Shown piece by piece: positions 45,765 to 57,905 of a stretch of DNA of 64,000 bases. The notes under the pieces were generated by a model. That model saw only the letters and a program-made list of their open reading frames with translations, made no database searches and was not told the DNA's origin. A program made the position numbers and the translations under genes. This DNA is from Mugil cephalus (taxonomy: Eukaryota > Chordata > Actinopteri > Mugiliformes > Mugilidae), in assembly GCF_022458985.1 (NCBI RefSeq), contig NC_061774.1, positions 13,940,616 through 14,004,615 of the forward strand. Reading direction: 5' to 3'. Positions within the stretch are counted from its first letter, which is position 1. Each line of letters begins with the position of its first letter.

Positions 45765-45917
45765 CCCTAAAGGGTCATACATACATACATTTTATTCAGT
45801 CCGTTTTCCCCAGTATTTACAGTCAATGGTTTTCCCGTGGTAACAAGATAATTCCCCCGTTTTCTCATGATAACGAGATAACTTTTCCTTCGTCTTCTCG
45901 TGCACGGTGTACATTTT
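45765..45917. mobile_element. Foldback element, one arm only, copy 2
   Basis: Nearly identical to 28111-28262. It begins CCCTAAAGGGTCATACATAC and lacks the right arm found at 55879-56039. Confidence 0.6.
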
Positions 45918-46189
45918 AGGACATCCTCAGGATCAGGCTTCAGCGTCAGATCTCAGATGAAAAGGTATAAGGTCTCAGCAAAACCTGTCACACTCGCACC
46001 AAACAGCCACATGAAAAATAGTTATCGGACCAAAAGGCATCATTAAAAAAAACAATGAACGGCCTCAGGAAATAAAAAAATGTCACACTGAATAGCATCA
46101 GTAAATGAGCTGTCACATTGATCGGCATCAGGAAAAAATAGTCACGGGTGCTGAGTCTAGGCAAAGATAGTCTGTGGTGTTGGAGTTGC

Positions 46190-47097
46190 TCACCGACGAC
46201 GCTTGTCTCCGACCCTCTCCCACGCTGTGGTGCGAGGTACTGGAGCCGGGCCGGGTTCATGCTGGTTGATCGGGAATCTCCTTTTCCGAAGGTCGTCAGC
46301 AGCTTCTCTGGCGTCGGTGTAGATCCTGGGTCCGTCATCCAGAAACACCTTGAGCTTGGCAGGTGGAGGAGTCTGGAACCGCACACCGTCCTCCTTAAGC
46401 ATTCTCCTTATTCCAGCAAACTCTCTTCTCTTCTTAACTATCTTGGTCGGGAAATCGTGGTCGAAATAAACTCTTGTGTCTTTGTAAAAGACCTTCTCCA
46501 GGCAGACGACAATATCGCTTCTTTAGTTTTATACTCCTGAAATTTGCTAACTATGGAGTGTGACGGAGCTTCCCGTGGTGGCCGTGGACCCAGAGCTGGC
46601 AGCGTTGTATTTTCAGGTCGAGCTCGCTGGGGGGGCTCAGTTCTTACTTCAGTAATTTGACCACAAAGTCAATCATATTATTTTCTTCCTCTCCTTCGGG
46701 AATTCCATATTTCCATTCATTTTTGTTTGCATAGATTTTTGTTTCAGCTGCGTTTGTCGGAGTGAATCCTCGAGGTCTTGGTTGCGCTCCTCCAGCTCAG
46801 CCACACGCTGTTCAGCTTCATCGACCGCGTAGTTGTGTTTTTCAGGTCCCCCCTGATATCTCCCAGGGCCTGATTAATCTCATCTCGAAGATCAGCCAAC
46901 TCCTTCTTTACGTCCTCTCTCAACGTAGATCGGAATGAGTGCAGCTTGTTCTGTGTCGGGGCGCATCGCCTTAATCTCAGAGTGAATGCCGGCTAGCAGG
47001 CTAGCTCCAGCCGGGGCAAGTCCGACTGGGCTAGGTATGCTAGCGTTAGCATCGTCTCTGCGGTTACTTTATCGTGTTCTCCAGATCTTGAGTTCAT
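46190..47097 (-). pseudogene. LINE-1 ORF1 relic, copy 3
   Basis: Start complement at 47095-47097. The C-terminal block at 46402-46190 reads MLKEDGVRFQTPPPAK, then FLDDGPRIYTDAREAADD and TTAWERVGDKRR. A 1-nt difference in the coiled-coil region closes the frame that is open in copy 2. ORF2 is absent. This copy lies just before the empty retrovirus target site. Confidence 0.82.
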
Positions 47098-47299
47098 TTT
47101 CCTTTTAGCTTTGCTCGTTTCGTCCCCTTCCTTTGTAGAATAAACGTGTTACCTCGTCAAAGCACTTGAATCTGCCATCTTGTCTACTTTCCCACCGGAA
47201 GTCACTAAAACATGATTTTGTTGTGTGAATAACACAATTACAGGTCTTACTGTAACATACTTACTGAACGTTCATATACTGAAAGTCTAAGATTCTATA

Positions 47300-48195
47300 A
47301 GTGCAACATTTTCAATAATAACTTTTAAATAGTTCTGAAATAATTCATTCATAATTCATTTGACTCATATAAAAAGACCAAACATGCATTGATTTGAACT
47401 GTAGGAGGAAGCTAGGCCACCTGGATAAAACCCACACAGTCAGTAGTAGAAAATGAAATCTCCTCTCAAGAGACAGGTTGAAGTCCTGAAACTTCCTCAG
47501 CTCGTCTTTTCTTTTCTTTCTCTTTTTTTTTCTTCCAATAATTGAGTCACACTTATAATCAAACACTGTACCTTTACTGACTGATGAACAGGTCAGAGGT
47601 TTCCCTCTACTGGTTTATAAAGGCTGTAAAGGCAGACGTTTCACATTGTTCAAGAGGGAGAAAACTCACATCAGTTCCTCTTCTCACCATCACAAAGATA
47701 CAACACCCTGGTCGATCAAGTTTTCACACACTCCTCTGAGGCAGATCAGTAACAAGACACCCTGTATTCTGTTGAGAGGAACAGGACTATTGACATTATA
47801 AGGAAACTTGATGAAAAACTAAATACAAGGAAATAAAGACTCTACCTCAGTACAAATGGACAGTATTTAATTCAGAGAAGTGATTTTCAGTGACTAAACA
47901 GAGGAGTCTGTGCTTTGACCATTGTGGAAGAGAGCCTTTGTGGTTACATGAAAAGCATCAGACCACAGCTTCCAGATCAGTAATGACCAACATAAACCAC
48001 ATTCATGCCACAATCGTAACACAGCCTTTAACTCCACATACACTGGACTAGTGAAATACCACTACTTCATATTTGTATGTTCATGAAGCACTTCACTATT
48101 TCCATCATGGGTGTGACATAACAAAGTAGCTGTGACTGTAGAAAATCAAATGAAAGAAGAGAAGAACACCAATAACTCTCGTAAGAAGAAGAAGC
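47300..48195. other. Start of duplicated unit 5, with empty retrovirus target site
   Basis: The flank continues without interruption from CTAAGATTCTATAAG into TGCAACATTTTCAATAAT, the point where the provirus sits in the neighbouring unit. Otherwise it is nearly identical to 37506-38409. No gene. Confidence 0.75.
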
Positions 48196-48225
48196 TCAGC
48201 TGATTAAAAGCTGATTAAAATCAAA

Positions 48226-48750
48226 GTGGTAGTTCTGTAGGGACTCAGTCCATCTCACCAGCTGTCCCTCTGGTTCATGAAAGGAGAGGGGCCACGTCAG
48301 GGTAGCGGGATCGGTTCGTAGAAGCCATAGAGGTAGGGCCAGAAGTGATGAAGCACCATGATGACTGCCAACAGCAGTAGTTGCGTTCCGCATAGAGCAG
48401 GGCGAGGCTGCAATAGGCCACCACCACCCCAGGTCCCATGTCTCTGGCATCCGTGTCAGCCATGAAACAGCACCCCGGGCTGGGGAGTACCAGGATGGGG
48501 TGGAGGTCAGGGTTTTGTGCAACTGGTTAAAGTCATGTCCTTGCAGTTCTTGTCCCACTCAACCTCCCACCCCTTGTCTGTCAGGCAGTGTTGTGGGCTG
48601 GAGATGGATGCAAAGTCACATACAAAGTGTTGGTCGTAAGAGGCAAGTCCCAAGAAGGTCGGGGAATGTGAGCCAGGACCCTTTCCATCAACCTCTCGAA
48701 CATGGCAGGGGCGTTGCGAAGTCCAAATGGCATTTATCAGAACTGCCAGA
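48226..48750 (-). pseudogene. Ty3/gypsy reverse transcriptase-RNase H fragment, copy 3
   Basis: Nearly identical to copy 2 (38440-38960), with EPEGQLVRWTESLQNYHFD on the minus strand and a few base changes. Confidence 0.7.
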
Positions 48751-49880
48751 GTCCCTGATCAATGGTGAAAGCAGTTTTTGGGCAGTTTTTGGTTGACACA
48801 GTCTCAACCTGCTCGACTTCCTCTAGCGTGGCCTAGACACACTCTGTCCTCAGCAGAGAGCACGGAAGTTCAGGCAAACACTGAGCCACTAAAATTACTG
48901 GTTGCTCTCTCATTGGTGAACATTAGCCTAGCCTAACTCAACTGCTAACTGTACACACACAGAAACTTCATGAACACAGTGCATTCTGAGTAGAACTCTT
49001 CAAGGGGAACAGTCCAGGGGGAGAAATACAATACTAGGCAGTTGGTTATAAAGTCACTGATGACCGTGTATATGTATTCATTTAAATTTACAGAAGGAGC
49101 TTATATGCTACCAGCTTTGCAGATAGTTTCCCTTCCCTTGTTAGTTGGGTGAGTCTTTCCTTAGAATATACAGGTGACATGCAACTTCTGAAAACATCAC
49201 AAACTTCAGTCATATAGCACAACAATTAGACAATTAGTATGAAAACTCACATTACAATGTGCCTGTGGATGCAGCATATGTCTGTAGATGTGCACATCAA
49301 GAAAATTACGTTTTTGGGTTTAAATAGTCTTAATATAATGTTACCAATCACCAGACCCGGAGTTGTCATCCTCTTATCTGAAGCTGATGACTAACAACAT
49401 CTCAGTGTGTAACATTAAACATTTACTGTTTCTTTGTTTCTGGGTAATGTAAAGGAGCTTCTCTCAAAGATAAACAGGGAGGAACAAATAGCTGTAGACT
49501 ATTGGTGCCAACAGTCACTCGTTTCACACATGTAGACAAATATATTTGCTGAGTACAGTTCGATGTTATCTTTTGTGTTGTGTTACTGAAATAATAACCT
49601 ATCAATCTATTATCTATCATCCGAGTCTACAGGAGGAACTGAAACATGGGTTTATTTATTGGATTTGTTTTAACATTTATTCAAATAAACGTCCTTTTCT
49701 TTCGAGGCTTTGCCAAATGACTCTTGAATTTCCTGCTCTCAGCACTGAAAAAAGGAAGATAGTGCCAGTTTTCACACAGTCCTCTGTGGCCAACACAGCT
49801 CACTGCAGAGTAAGGGACACTTGTTGCTGAACTATCTAAAGCTGCAGACTGACTCAACAGAGGCTGAACTGAGAGGAGAC
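48751..49880. other. Unit 5 non-coding stretch
   Basis: Matches 38961-40405 but lacks about 310 bp at a junction near 49205. No gene recognised. Confidence 0.5.
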
Positions 49881-49929
49881 ATGAAAGTTGTGTTTGGACT
49901 GTTGTTGATGCTACTTGGAGTTTCTCATG
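49881..49929 (+). pseudogene. Solitary signal-peptide exon (copy C), donor lost
   Basis: Same 49-nt leader as at 40406, followed by CTGAG in place of GTGAG. An open frame continues past it only because the donor is gone. Confidence 0.7.
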
Positions 49930-50770
49930 CTGAGATGTTTTTTCTATCTCTACTTTTTTGTTCTTTTTTTCTCTACTGAAAACCAGCAGTGGTTGTTTTT
50001 GTCTTTGATAAATTCAGATTCTGTTAAGTACATCCACAGATATATATATTTTCACATAGTCACAAGATCAATTAATTGTGTTTGTCAGTCAGCTGTGAAC
50101 AGTGTTCCTCACAATACTGTGTTTCTTCAATGTAAATATTTAATAGTGAGTACTGGAATATGGATGTGTCTTTGGGTTGTTAATAATTTAAATCAAATGT
50201 TTTATAATTTTGATTGTGTTGCACAAGACCAACTTCCTGTCTGCATACTGTCATTGGTTCTGTTGTGGACAGGCCACAGGACTGTAAGGACTGCAGTTGA
50301 GTTTATTCCTTTGCTCATGAGCAGTCATGAAGATTTCCTTTCCTGGCCTGTGTCAGTAATGGATCAGCCTTAGGTCCAACTGTGGGACCTCTATCCATAG
50401 TTCAACATTGTACATTTCATGACTGCTGAAGATTAACTTGACTTTGAATAAAACATCTTGGCTCCTATTAGCAGGTCAGAAGTTTCCCTATTTTCATGTG
50501 GCCGTCCAGAAATAAAAAATATGTAGGATGTATGCTGATGTTTTAGAAATGTTAGCCGTCAGTGTCACAATGAGGGATATTTCCTTCTCTTCCACTTAGT
50601 CCATCACACACGAAGGCCCACTTGTTGTACTGAAGGCTAAAAGAGGTAGAAAACTCACATCAGTTCCTCTTCTCAGCACCACAAAAATATAACACTGCTC
50701 AGTGACACCTTCTTTCACAAAATTTTCACACTGTGAGGCTGATCTGTTGAGAGAAACAGGACTAACAACA

Positions 50771-51308
50771 TTATAAGGAAATGGAAGGTCTTCCTATATT
50801 TATTTTTTTACAGCTGTAATATGGTTTTTTAAAGTTCATAACCATATTTATAGAGAACATTAGTGAGACAACAGCAAGGGTTGTTCCAGTGTTTTCTGTT
50901 CTTGTCAAAGTCCACTTTACTGTAATGCTCATGTTTTCCACACTGTCACATATGAGTTTTATCACTGAGCTCATAGTTAGTGTTGGGTTGGACTGGACTG
51001 CATCATGTTCCTCTTTGACTATGAACTCAGTAATTAACACTGTACATGAATTTACACACATCAGATCATGTCACCAAAATGTCACATCATGATCTTCAGA
51101 GATGTTGTGGCAGTGCTGTTGTTGTTTTACTAGATTTATGTTTGACACAGATGAGACAATAGACACATGACTGTTGTTAAAATAAAACATAAACTGATTA
51201 ATAATAACAACTCAGGGGAGTTTGTCTTGATTCTCCACATACAGGATTTAAAAGGCAGAGCAGTAATAGGAGACATTTTAAAATGTTTCTAGTTTGATAC
51301 ACCTTCAT
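50771..51308 (-). pseudogene. Antisense Ig-like reading frame, copy 4
   Basis: The frame 51061-50771 has VIKLICDS, where the B-strand Arg of other copies is Ile, then ITVKWTLTR. The leader-like start lies at about 51308. It is broken between the two parts. Confidence 0.33.
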
Positions 51309-51625
51309 GATGGTGTCTTAGATGTATCAGCTGTCAGTCTCAGAAGGAGGATGTTTCATTTAGTTCATCACACAGAAAAACACACTTGTTGAACTGAGGC
51401 TAAAAAAGGAAGAAAGTTGATACTGCCTCCCTTTCTTTTTTCTTCATATAACGAGAAGTTAGAAACAACGTTGTGCACATTTCACACACTCTCCTCTGAG
51501 GCTGATCACTACCACAACACACTGCTTTCTGTTGAGAGCAGGGTACATAGGTTTGACTTTGGGAGGAATTAGATAAAGTTTGAAAGCTGCTGAGTGACTG
51601 AACAGAGTGTGAAGAGAGAGGAGAC

Positions 51626-54334
51626 ATGGAAGCTGTGGTTGGACTGATGCTGATGATACTTGGAGTCTCTCATGGTGAGATATTGACGTGGTACTTTATT
51701 CAGGTTTCTAAAGATGGTTTAGTGGATGAGTGAAATGTTAAACTTCTTGTTAACTGGTTCTGAAAGGAGGTTTGAAAGTCTCACACGTTTATCAAACAGT
51801 TTGATTGAGGACAATGAAGATGACATGATAGTCTTTTATACACACGGCTTTAGTTTGTAACTTTCCACAAAGTGAAGACAGCTTGTCTCCCAAAATATCT
51901 ACAGAGAAAAGATTAAGATTGATGCTTTGTGTCTTTGGGGTTGTGACACAGACATGGTCTCAGTGAATTCTTTCTAGTTTGGAGAAAGTCACAACTGAGA
52001 GATTTACACTTTGGAGGAAGGACAATAAACAATAGTCATGTATCAGAGACCAACTAAGGATGATAAATTATATTTGTGTAACTCTGCTGTTGCATTGTGC
52101 TTCATGTGGCCTTGAGCCTCTGTAACTTTGTTGAGTAAACCTGATGAACAAAACCAGTGACAGATATAATGCCTTATATGTCCTTGTTCCAACACTTCCT
52201 TGTAGCTACATACTGCCTACCCACTCTGAGTGACATATTCACATCTCTTAGTTTTATTGGCTGCACTACTGCTTCAAATGATTCTACATTATTAATCATT
52301 TTATTCACATTTATTCATAAAATGAACCAACAGATAATTTGGTGGGTTTAACTCAGTTTGACACACACAGGTCTGTAATTACTGGTTGAATTCAACTAAT
52401 GTAAAAACTCTGTTTAACAGATTAATGTTGTTAAATGAATCACAGCAGTTTTCCAGCCACTGACCTGTGAAATGCTCAGCAGCAGAAATACATGTTTGAT
52501 TGATTGTTTAGTCTGAGAGAGAAAAACCCACTAAGTCTGTTTTAGGTCAATGCATGTGACTGAAATATTGCAACAATTATGCTTCATAGTGGTAGAAATG
52601 AAATACTCTCAATGTTTTCATTCACAGGTGGAGAAACTTACTGTGATGGCAGACAGAGTGGAGCTCAGTGTTATGGAGCTTTGGAAGGAACTGTGGTCAT
52701 CAGACTGATGGACAACGCCTTAGAAATATTTAGATGTGATGTGAAAAAGGGATCATCAGTAATATTAACGTGGAGAAACAAAAAGATTGTAACTAATATG
52801 ATAGAAGACAGATCTGTCTTTAATCTCAGTGATGGAACATTTAGGATCAATGATCTGAGCAGGAATGACAGTGGTCAATATGATCTGATAATCTTTGACT
52901 CAAATGGAAAAGAATTACAAGAACAGACTCTACAGTTGTTTATTGAAGGTAAAATATTTTTTTTTCTACTCTTGGGAAATTAAGTCATATTGACAGATCT
53001 AAATGTCAAATTGTATTGATTTGTGTACAAACAAAGATATCTTACATTCACTTACCAGTTTTTAGGTTCACTAGTGAAAACTAATATAACAGTCCTGAAC
53101 TGAATCCTCCTTCATTACTGTTACAGTCAGAGTCTAAATAACATACTTTATATTCTGCATGTTTCTGTATTTATTTATTAAGAGATAATTACCTTGTTAT
53201 CAAAAGTCATCTGTGTGTGTGTCCCTCAGCTCCAGTGTCCTCTGTCCATCTGGTCTCTGAGTGTCTGTCCCATGGAGAGAAGAGGGTGTCCTGCTCCTCT
53301 GATGGAGGGGACAGTCCTCAGTACAGCTGGACTCTGGATGGACACTCAGTGACAGACGCTGAGCTCCTCTCTGGAAATAATGAGACTAACATCATCACTC
53401 TGAAACAAGACGTCTCAGGACATCTGGTCTGTTCAGTCAGGAATCACATCAGTAATGTCTCCAGAGGAGAGAGGATCTCTACCTGTGGTGAGTGACAACA
53501 TGATGAGAAATAACTTGGTAATCATGTTGGTGTCATAACATCAGTCATAAAGGATCTTTGTTTGTTCATAGGCTTCATATTCATCAGCTGCACCTTACCT
53601 AATGGGACACACATATCAGAGTGGGTGTTTGGTGCCAATAACACACTGTGTATTAACCCAACTACTGCCCCTACAACTAGTTTGGGTAAGTAGACTACCA
53701 TAGTGACCAGTGATGAACCATGGTACATTAGTAAGTGAATCCTTATTCTACTGTAGTGGATTAATTGTTTATCTTCCTTAAAAGACATGTATTGTTCTCT
53801 GACTTAAAGTCCATCTTTCTTGTGTCTTTTATCTTCCAACAGCCTATTTGCCACTAATAGCTGGTGTATCCTCAGCCCTGGTCATTGTCTTGGTTGTGGT
53901 CTTATCAGTCATCTGGGCTCTGAAGAAAAAGCAAAGAAATAACAAACCTAAAGGTACAAAACTAAACTTCACTGGAGTTACAGTTATACCATTTGTTGTA
54001 ATTAAAATTTAAAAAGATATTTAACACACGTCACTAAATCTCTGTCTAAATCTCTTCAATAATGCAAATAAATGTTTTTCCCAAAATGTAAAACTTGTTC
54101 TTTAATAATTAATGAGTTCATGATCCTTGTGTCTTTCCTTCCTGTTGCTCTATAGAGGAAGAAAATGACCAGGAATTAACCTACGCTGATGTTAGTATCG
54201 TGCAACAGCAGAGGAAGCAGACTGCGCAAAGGCCAAATGTGGAGGTGGAGTACGGTCAAGTCAAGTCACGACCCCGGAAGACTGAACCAATAGAAGATGA
54301 TTGTGTGTATGCAAAGGTCCGTAAAGACAGATGA
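51626..54334 (+). CDS. Receptor gene 5: CD2/SLAM-like Ig receptor, short stalk, ITIM-like tail
   Basis: Proposed exons: 51626-51674, 52628-52948, 53230-53487, 53572-53685, 53843-53953, 54156-54334; 343 aa. If the stalk exon ran to the donor used in the other genes (near 53731) it would meet TAG at 53691-53693. In this copy the earlier GGTAAGA has become GGTAAGT, so TTTGG|GTAAGT at 53685/53686 is a strong donor and keeps phase 1, removing the stop. The stalk is then 38 codons instead of 56-66. Domains 1 and 2, the TM exon and the tail (LTYADV, VEYGQV, CVYAKV) are intact. The cytoplasmic-exon acceptor reads TATAG instead of TACAG. AATAAA lies at 54406. If the early donor is not used, the product would be truncated before the membrane. 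Confidence 0.75.
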
Positions 54335-55140
54335 TTTAAAGTCTTGCTTAGAAAAAAAGGGAAGATGGAAATGTTGAAGGCACTTAATATAACTGCTGAT
54401 AAGAAAATAAAATGAAAGACAGACAGAGGCCTCCACCACATAAAGAGACCAAACATGCATTTATGCACTGCAAAATGACAGTCAGTCAGGGAGGGAGATG
54501 TATGTTTTGTGGGTTTCCTTCTTCAGTTTAGTCACAGTTAGTTCCTTTTGTTGCCTCTCCACATACAGCGTTTGCATGCACGCTTCATCATCTGAGGATG
54601 ATTTGCTCCTGTTATCATTCCACATAGATCCTGTTTGTAGCTTAGCAGCTGAGAAGTTTCTGCATTTTTTATGGAAACTCTGGAGCAAAGTTTTTTTTTG
54701 GTAATCCATTCATATGTCCTGTGAACAATTGTTGACTTGGTAAAAGTGGTATCAGAGTATCCTTCATCAAAACACAAAGTGGAAACACTGACTTCTTGTT
54801 AATCTTCAGCGCACCCCAATATTAGAACAGTGTTTGAACATCCAGATGTTTCCTACAGCTCCGTGTGTGATCACAGATCAGAGAACATAGTGTGACAAAT
54901 GTGTGCAAAAATCTTCCTTTGTCTTTTCCCATCAAAACTAGTGTCCAGCCAAAGACACATTCAAGTCTAGGTGAACATGTCATGTCGACTTTTAAGTTTA
55001 AGAGCTTTTGATTTGTTAATAATTTCAGGTCACCTCTGGTATTTGACTGTAAACCAGGAAACGCGCAAGGTTTTGCCTTTTGTACAGATTAACCTATGTT
55101 TGTTTTTGAAAGAGTAACTTTGTAAAAAAAAATAATTATG

Positions 55141-55175
<35 letters not shown>

Positions 55176-55511
55176 AATTTTCTTTTTACTGGCTTAACAT
55201 CTGTTCTTTTTAACTCAGAAAAGATGAATTGCATTTTGACATTTCTGAATAATTTCAAATGGTGTATAATCCTTCAAACCATTAAAAGAAAATGGAAAAA
55301 AGAAAATTCCTTACTGTGTCTGTGGATAGTTGTGTTCAGTAAACCCCTCTGGCGAGAAAACACACCTAGACCTACACCACGCAGATATGTAGATGTATTG
55401 TCAACATTTTGTTTGATTCCTCTAGCTGCCAGAAGAGGGAGACAAACGATCTTCTCTGTCGAGTTGGCCAGACTCTCTCTAACTACGGCTCTGATCACTT
55501 TGGTACGGAAG
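54335..55511. other. Gene 5 3-prime flank
   Basis: Parallels the flanks of genes 3 and 4, with poly(A) signal at 54406 and a short (TA)n(GT)n tract at 55140-55174. From about 54710 to 55020 it carries about 300 bp not present after genes 3 and 4, with no recognised element. Confidence 0.5.
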
Positions 55512-56039
55512 CCCTAAAGGGTCATACATACATACATTTTATTCAGCCCGTTTTCCCCAGTATTTACAGTCAATGGTTTCCCCGCGGTAACAAGATAATT
55601 CCCCCGTTTTCTCGTGATAACAAGATAATTCATTTGCGTGCAGCGTGTCTGCTCCTCTCACTCAGGAGAAACTGGACACAAATAACCATCCCATAAGTCA
55701 CCCACGTTTAGCTTCTCAATGAGAAATGATGATAAATATTGATTTTAGTGGTGCTTATTTTCTAACATAACCTAACGTTACGTTAACTAAATGGGAGCGT
55801 ATAGCTAACAAGCGCACGTAACGTAGGTATTGATAAACAACACAGTATCCATTTAGAATCTAAACTTGGGTGTCTTACGGGATAGTTATTTGTGTCCAGT
55901 TTCTCCTGAGTGAGAGGAGCAGACAAGCTGCACGCAAATGTATTATCTCGTTATCACAAGAAAACGGAGGAAAATTATGTCGTTACCACGGGAAAACAGA
56001 TGGAATAAAATGTATGTATGTATGTATGACCCTTTAGGG
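55512..56039. mobile_element. Complete foldback element
   Basis: Left arm 55512-about 55695 and right arm about 55879-56039 are inverted copies: CCCTAAAGGGTCATACATAC at the left, its complement ATGACCCTTTAGGG at the right, and CTCCTCTCACTCAGGAGAAA inside the left arm against TTTCTCCTGAGTGAGAGGAG in the right. The 180-bp centre is AT-rich and non-coding. It is a non-autonomous DNA element; its superfamily is not assigned. Single-arm copies are at 28111 and 45765. Confidence 0.78.
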
Positions 56040-56069
56040 TTTCTGTGCTTTGGCTTCAAGGAAGTAAGA

Positions 56070-56470
56070 GCTTCACACAAAGTACTGTATGATCACCATT
56101 AACTGTCTCCAGGATGATCACTGATTCTCACATTTAATGATACTCCATGTTACATTAAACAATTTTTTTTTATTAATGAATGAAACTGACACTGCCGTAA
56201 AGAAATATTGCTCACTTTTGTAGTTGGCTATACTGTAACAGAGGACACCTTTCCGTGCAGTTTGCATGTTCTCCTGACTGCAACAACTCTTTTTCTGAGG
56301 TCTTCAGAAATCTCGTTTGTTCGTGCCATGATACACTTCCACAAACGTGTTGTGAAGAGTAGACTTAGAGCAAATAGATCCCTGTTCTTTAAATGAAACA
56401 GGGTGCCCACTCACACCTGATTCTCATCCCATTGATTGAAAACACCCGACTCTGATTCAAAATGGCACTG
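56070..56470 (-). pseudogene. Tc1-like transposon end fragment
   Basis: The stretch GAAACAGGGTGCCCACTCAC, CACCTGATTCTCATCCCATT and GAAAACACCCGACTCTGATT closely resembles the 3-prime part of common fish Tc1-like elements, and GTTCGTGCCATGATACACTT likewise. No full transposase frame and no pair of terminal inverted repeats was found. Confidence 0.6.
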
Positions 56471-56744
56471 TACTAACGGATGCCTGTTGTAGCAGCTCTG
56501 TGTACTACAGTCGGTGTTTTGTGTTTTTATTACGTTTGCTGTTTATTTTTTGTGTTTATTTTTGCACTGCCCTGTGCATCTCCACAACACACAACGTGGA
56601 GATACTTTTGCAACAAATTGGACACTTTTTACTACTTTTAATTGCACTTGGGTCTCTCCGGAGCACTGGGAGCCATGCAAGCACCACTCGCCGGGATAGT
56701 TGACAAACCGTGACCAGCTGATGGCCCTGAGGCATACCACGATC

Positions 56745-57905
56745 ATGGCCGGAGAGACACCTACCGTACCAGAGGAACTAAAGAGGAGACGCCGAGGCTG
56801 TAGAGCGGGGGTGAAATGAAGGATGGAGAAGAGAAAGTTTAAGCCCTTCATCCCTGCAGTTATCACTGTAAACGTGAGGTTTTTGGCGAATAAAGTGGAC
56901 GAACTGGAAGCACTCGTCAGGGCACAGAGGGAGCACAGAGAGTCCAGTATCATGTGTTTCATGGAAACGTGGCTGTAAGAGCAGATACCGGACTCACACG
57001 TCACCATCCCCGGCTTCCAGATGGTTTGAGCCGACAGCAACACCACCGCGAATGGCAAGAAGAAAGGAGGGGGCCTTGCCGTGCTCGTGAACAGCAGGTG
57101 GTGTCACTCCGGGCACGTCTCTGTTAAAGAGCGGGTCTGTTGCCCAGACTGTCGCCGTCGGACTTCGTCCATATCATTTGCTGAGAGAGTTTACCAGTGT
57201 TATCGCCATCACTGTTTACATTCCTCCATCTGGAAACGCTGAAGCAGCGTGTGATGTCATCCACACTGTGACTGCGGGACTACAAACACAACAACCCGGG
57301 GCCTTCATCATCATCACAGGTGACTTTAACCATCTGTCACCCACACGCCCAACCTTCTTCCAGTTTGTCAATTGTGCCACCCGTGACAATAAGACTTTGG
57401 ACGCTGTACGCAAATGTTAAGAATGCGTACAGCTCCACTGCCCTGCCACCATTGGGCAGGTCAGACCACAACCTAGTCCTGCACTCACCGTCATTTAAGC
57501 CTGTGGTTCAGCAGCACCAAGTCACAGTGAGGACAGTGACGAAATGGTCTCCTGAGGCCATGGATACACTGCGTGGAGCGCTGGAGGCCACAGACTGGGA
57601 TGCTCTTTATGAGCCACATGGTGAGGACATTGATTGCATGACTTACTGTGACTCTGAGTACATTGGGTTCTGCATTGACAACACCATCACCACTAAAGAG
57701 GTCTGCTGCTACCCAAACAACAAACCATGGGTAATCAGCAACCTGGAGGCCCTTCTCAACAAGAAGAAGAGGGCCTTTAGATCACGGGACCACGCAGAAG
57801 TCAAAGGATTAACAAGGGAGCTCAAATCAGGCATCAGGGAGAGTAAGAACAACTACAGGAGGAAACTGGAGCACAAACTGGAAGAGAAAACACCAGACCC
57901 AAAGT
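56745..57905 (+). pseudogene. CR1/jockey-like LINE endonuclease fragment
   Basis: From ATG 56745 (MAGETPTVPEELKRRRRG), three frames carry an apurinic-type endonuclease: LANKVDELEALVRAQREHRE and CFMETWL (about 56890-56975), then ITGDFNHLSPT (57316-57350), then LPPLGRSDHNLVLHS (about 57440) with the SDH motif. A linker toward RT follows (PWVISNLEALLNKKKRAFRS, about 57725-57785). Frame changes at about 57050, 57180 and 57415 kill it, and the reverse transcriptase is absent. Open codons up to 58262 do not resemble a LINE any more. Clade by style only. Confidence 0.72.

Noticed and set aside
13330-54334. Calling the tail motifs ITSM (TxYxxV/I) as in mammalian SLAM receptors
   Set aside because: The Thr lies directly before Tyr (LTYADV), not two before, so the motif fits ITIM, not ITSM. 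The SLAM link rests on the ectodomain.
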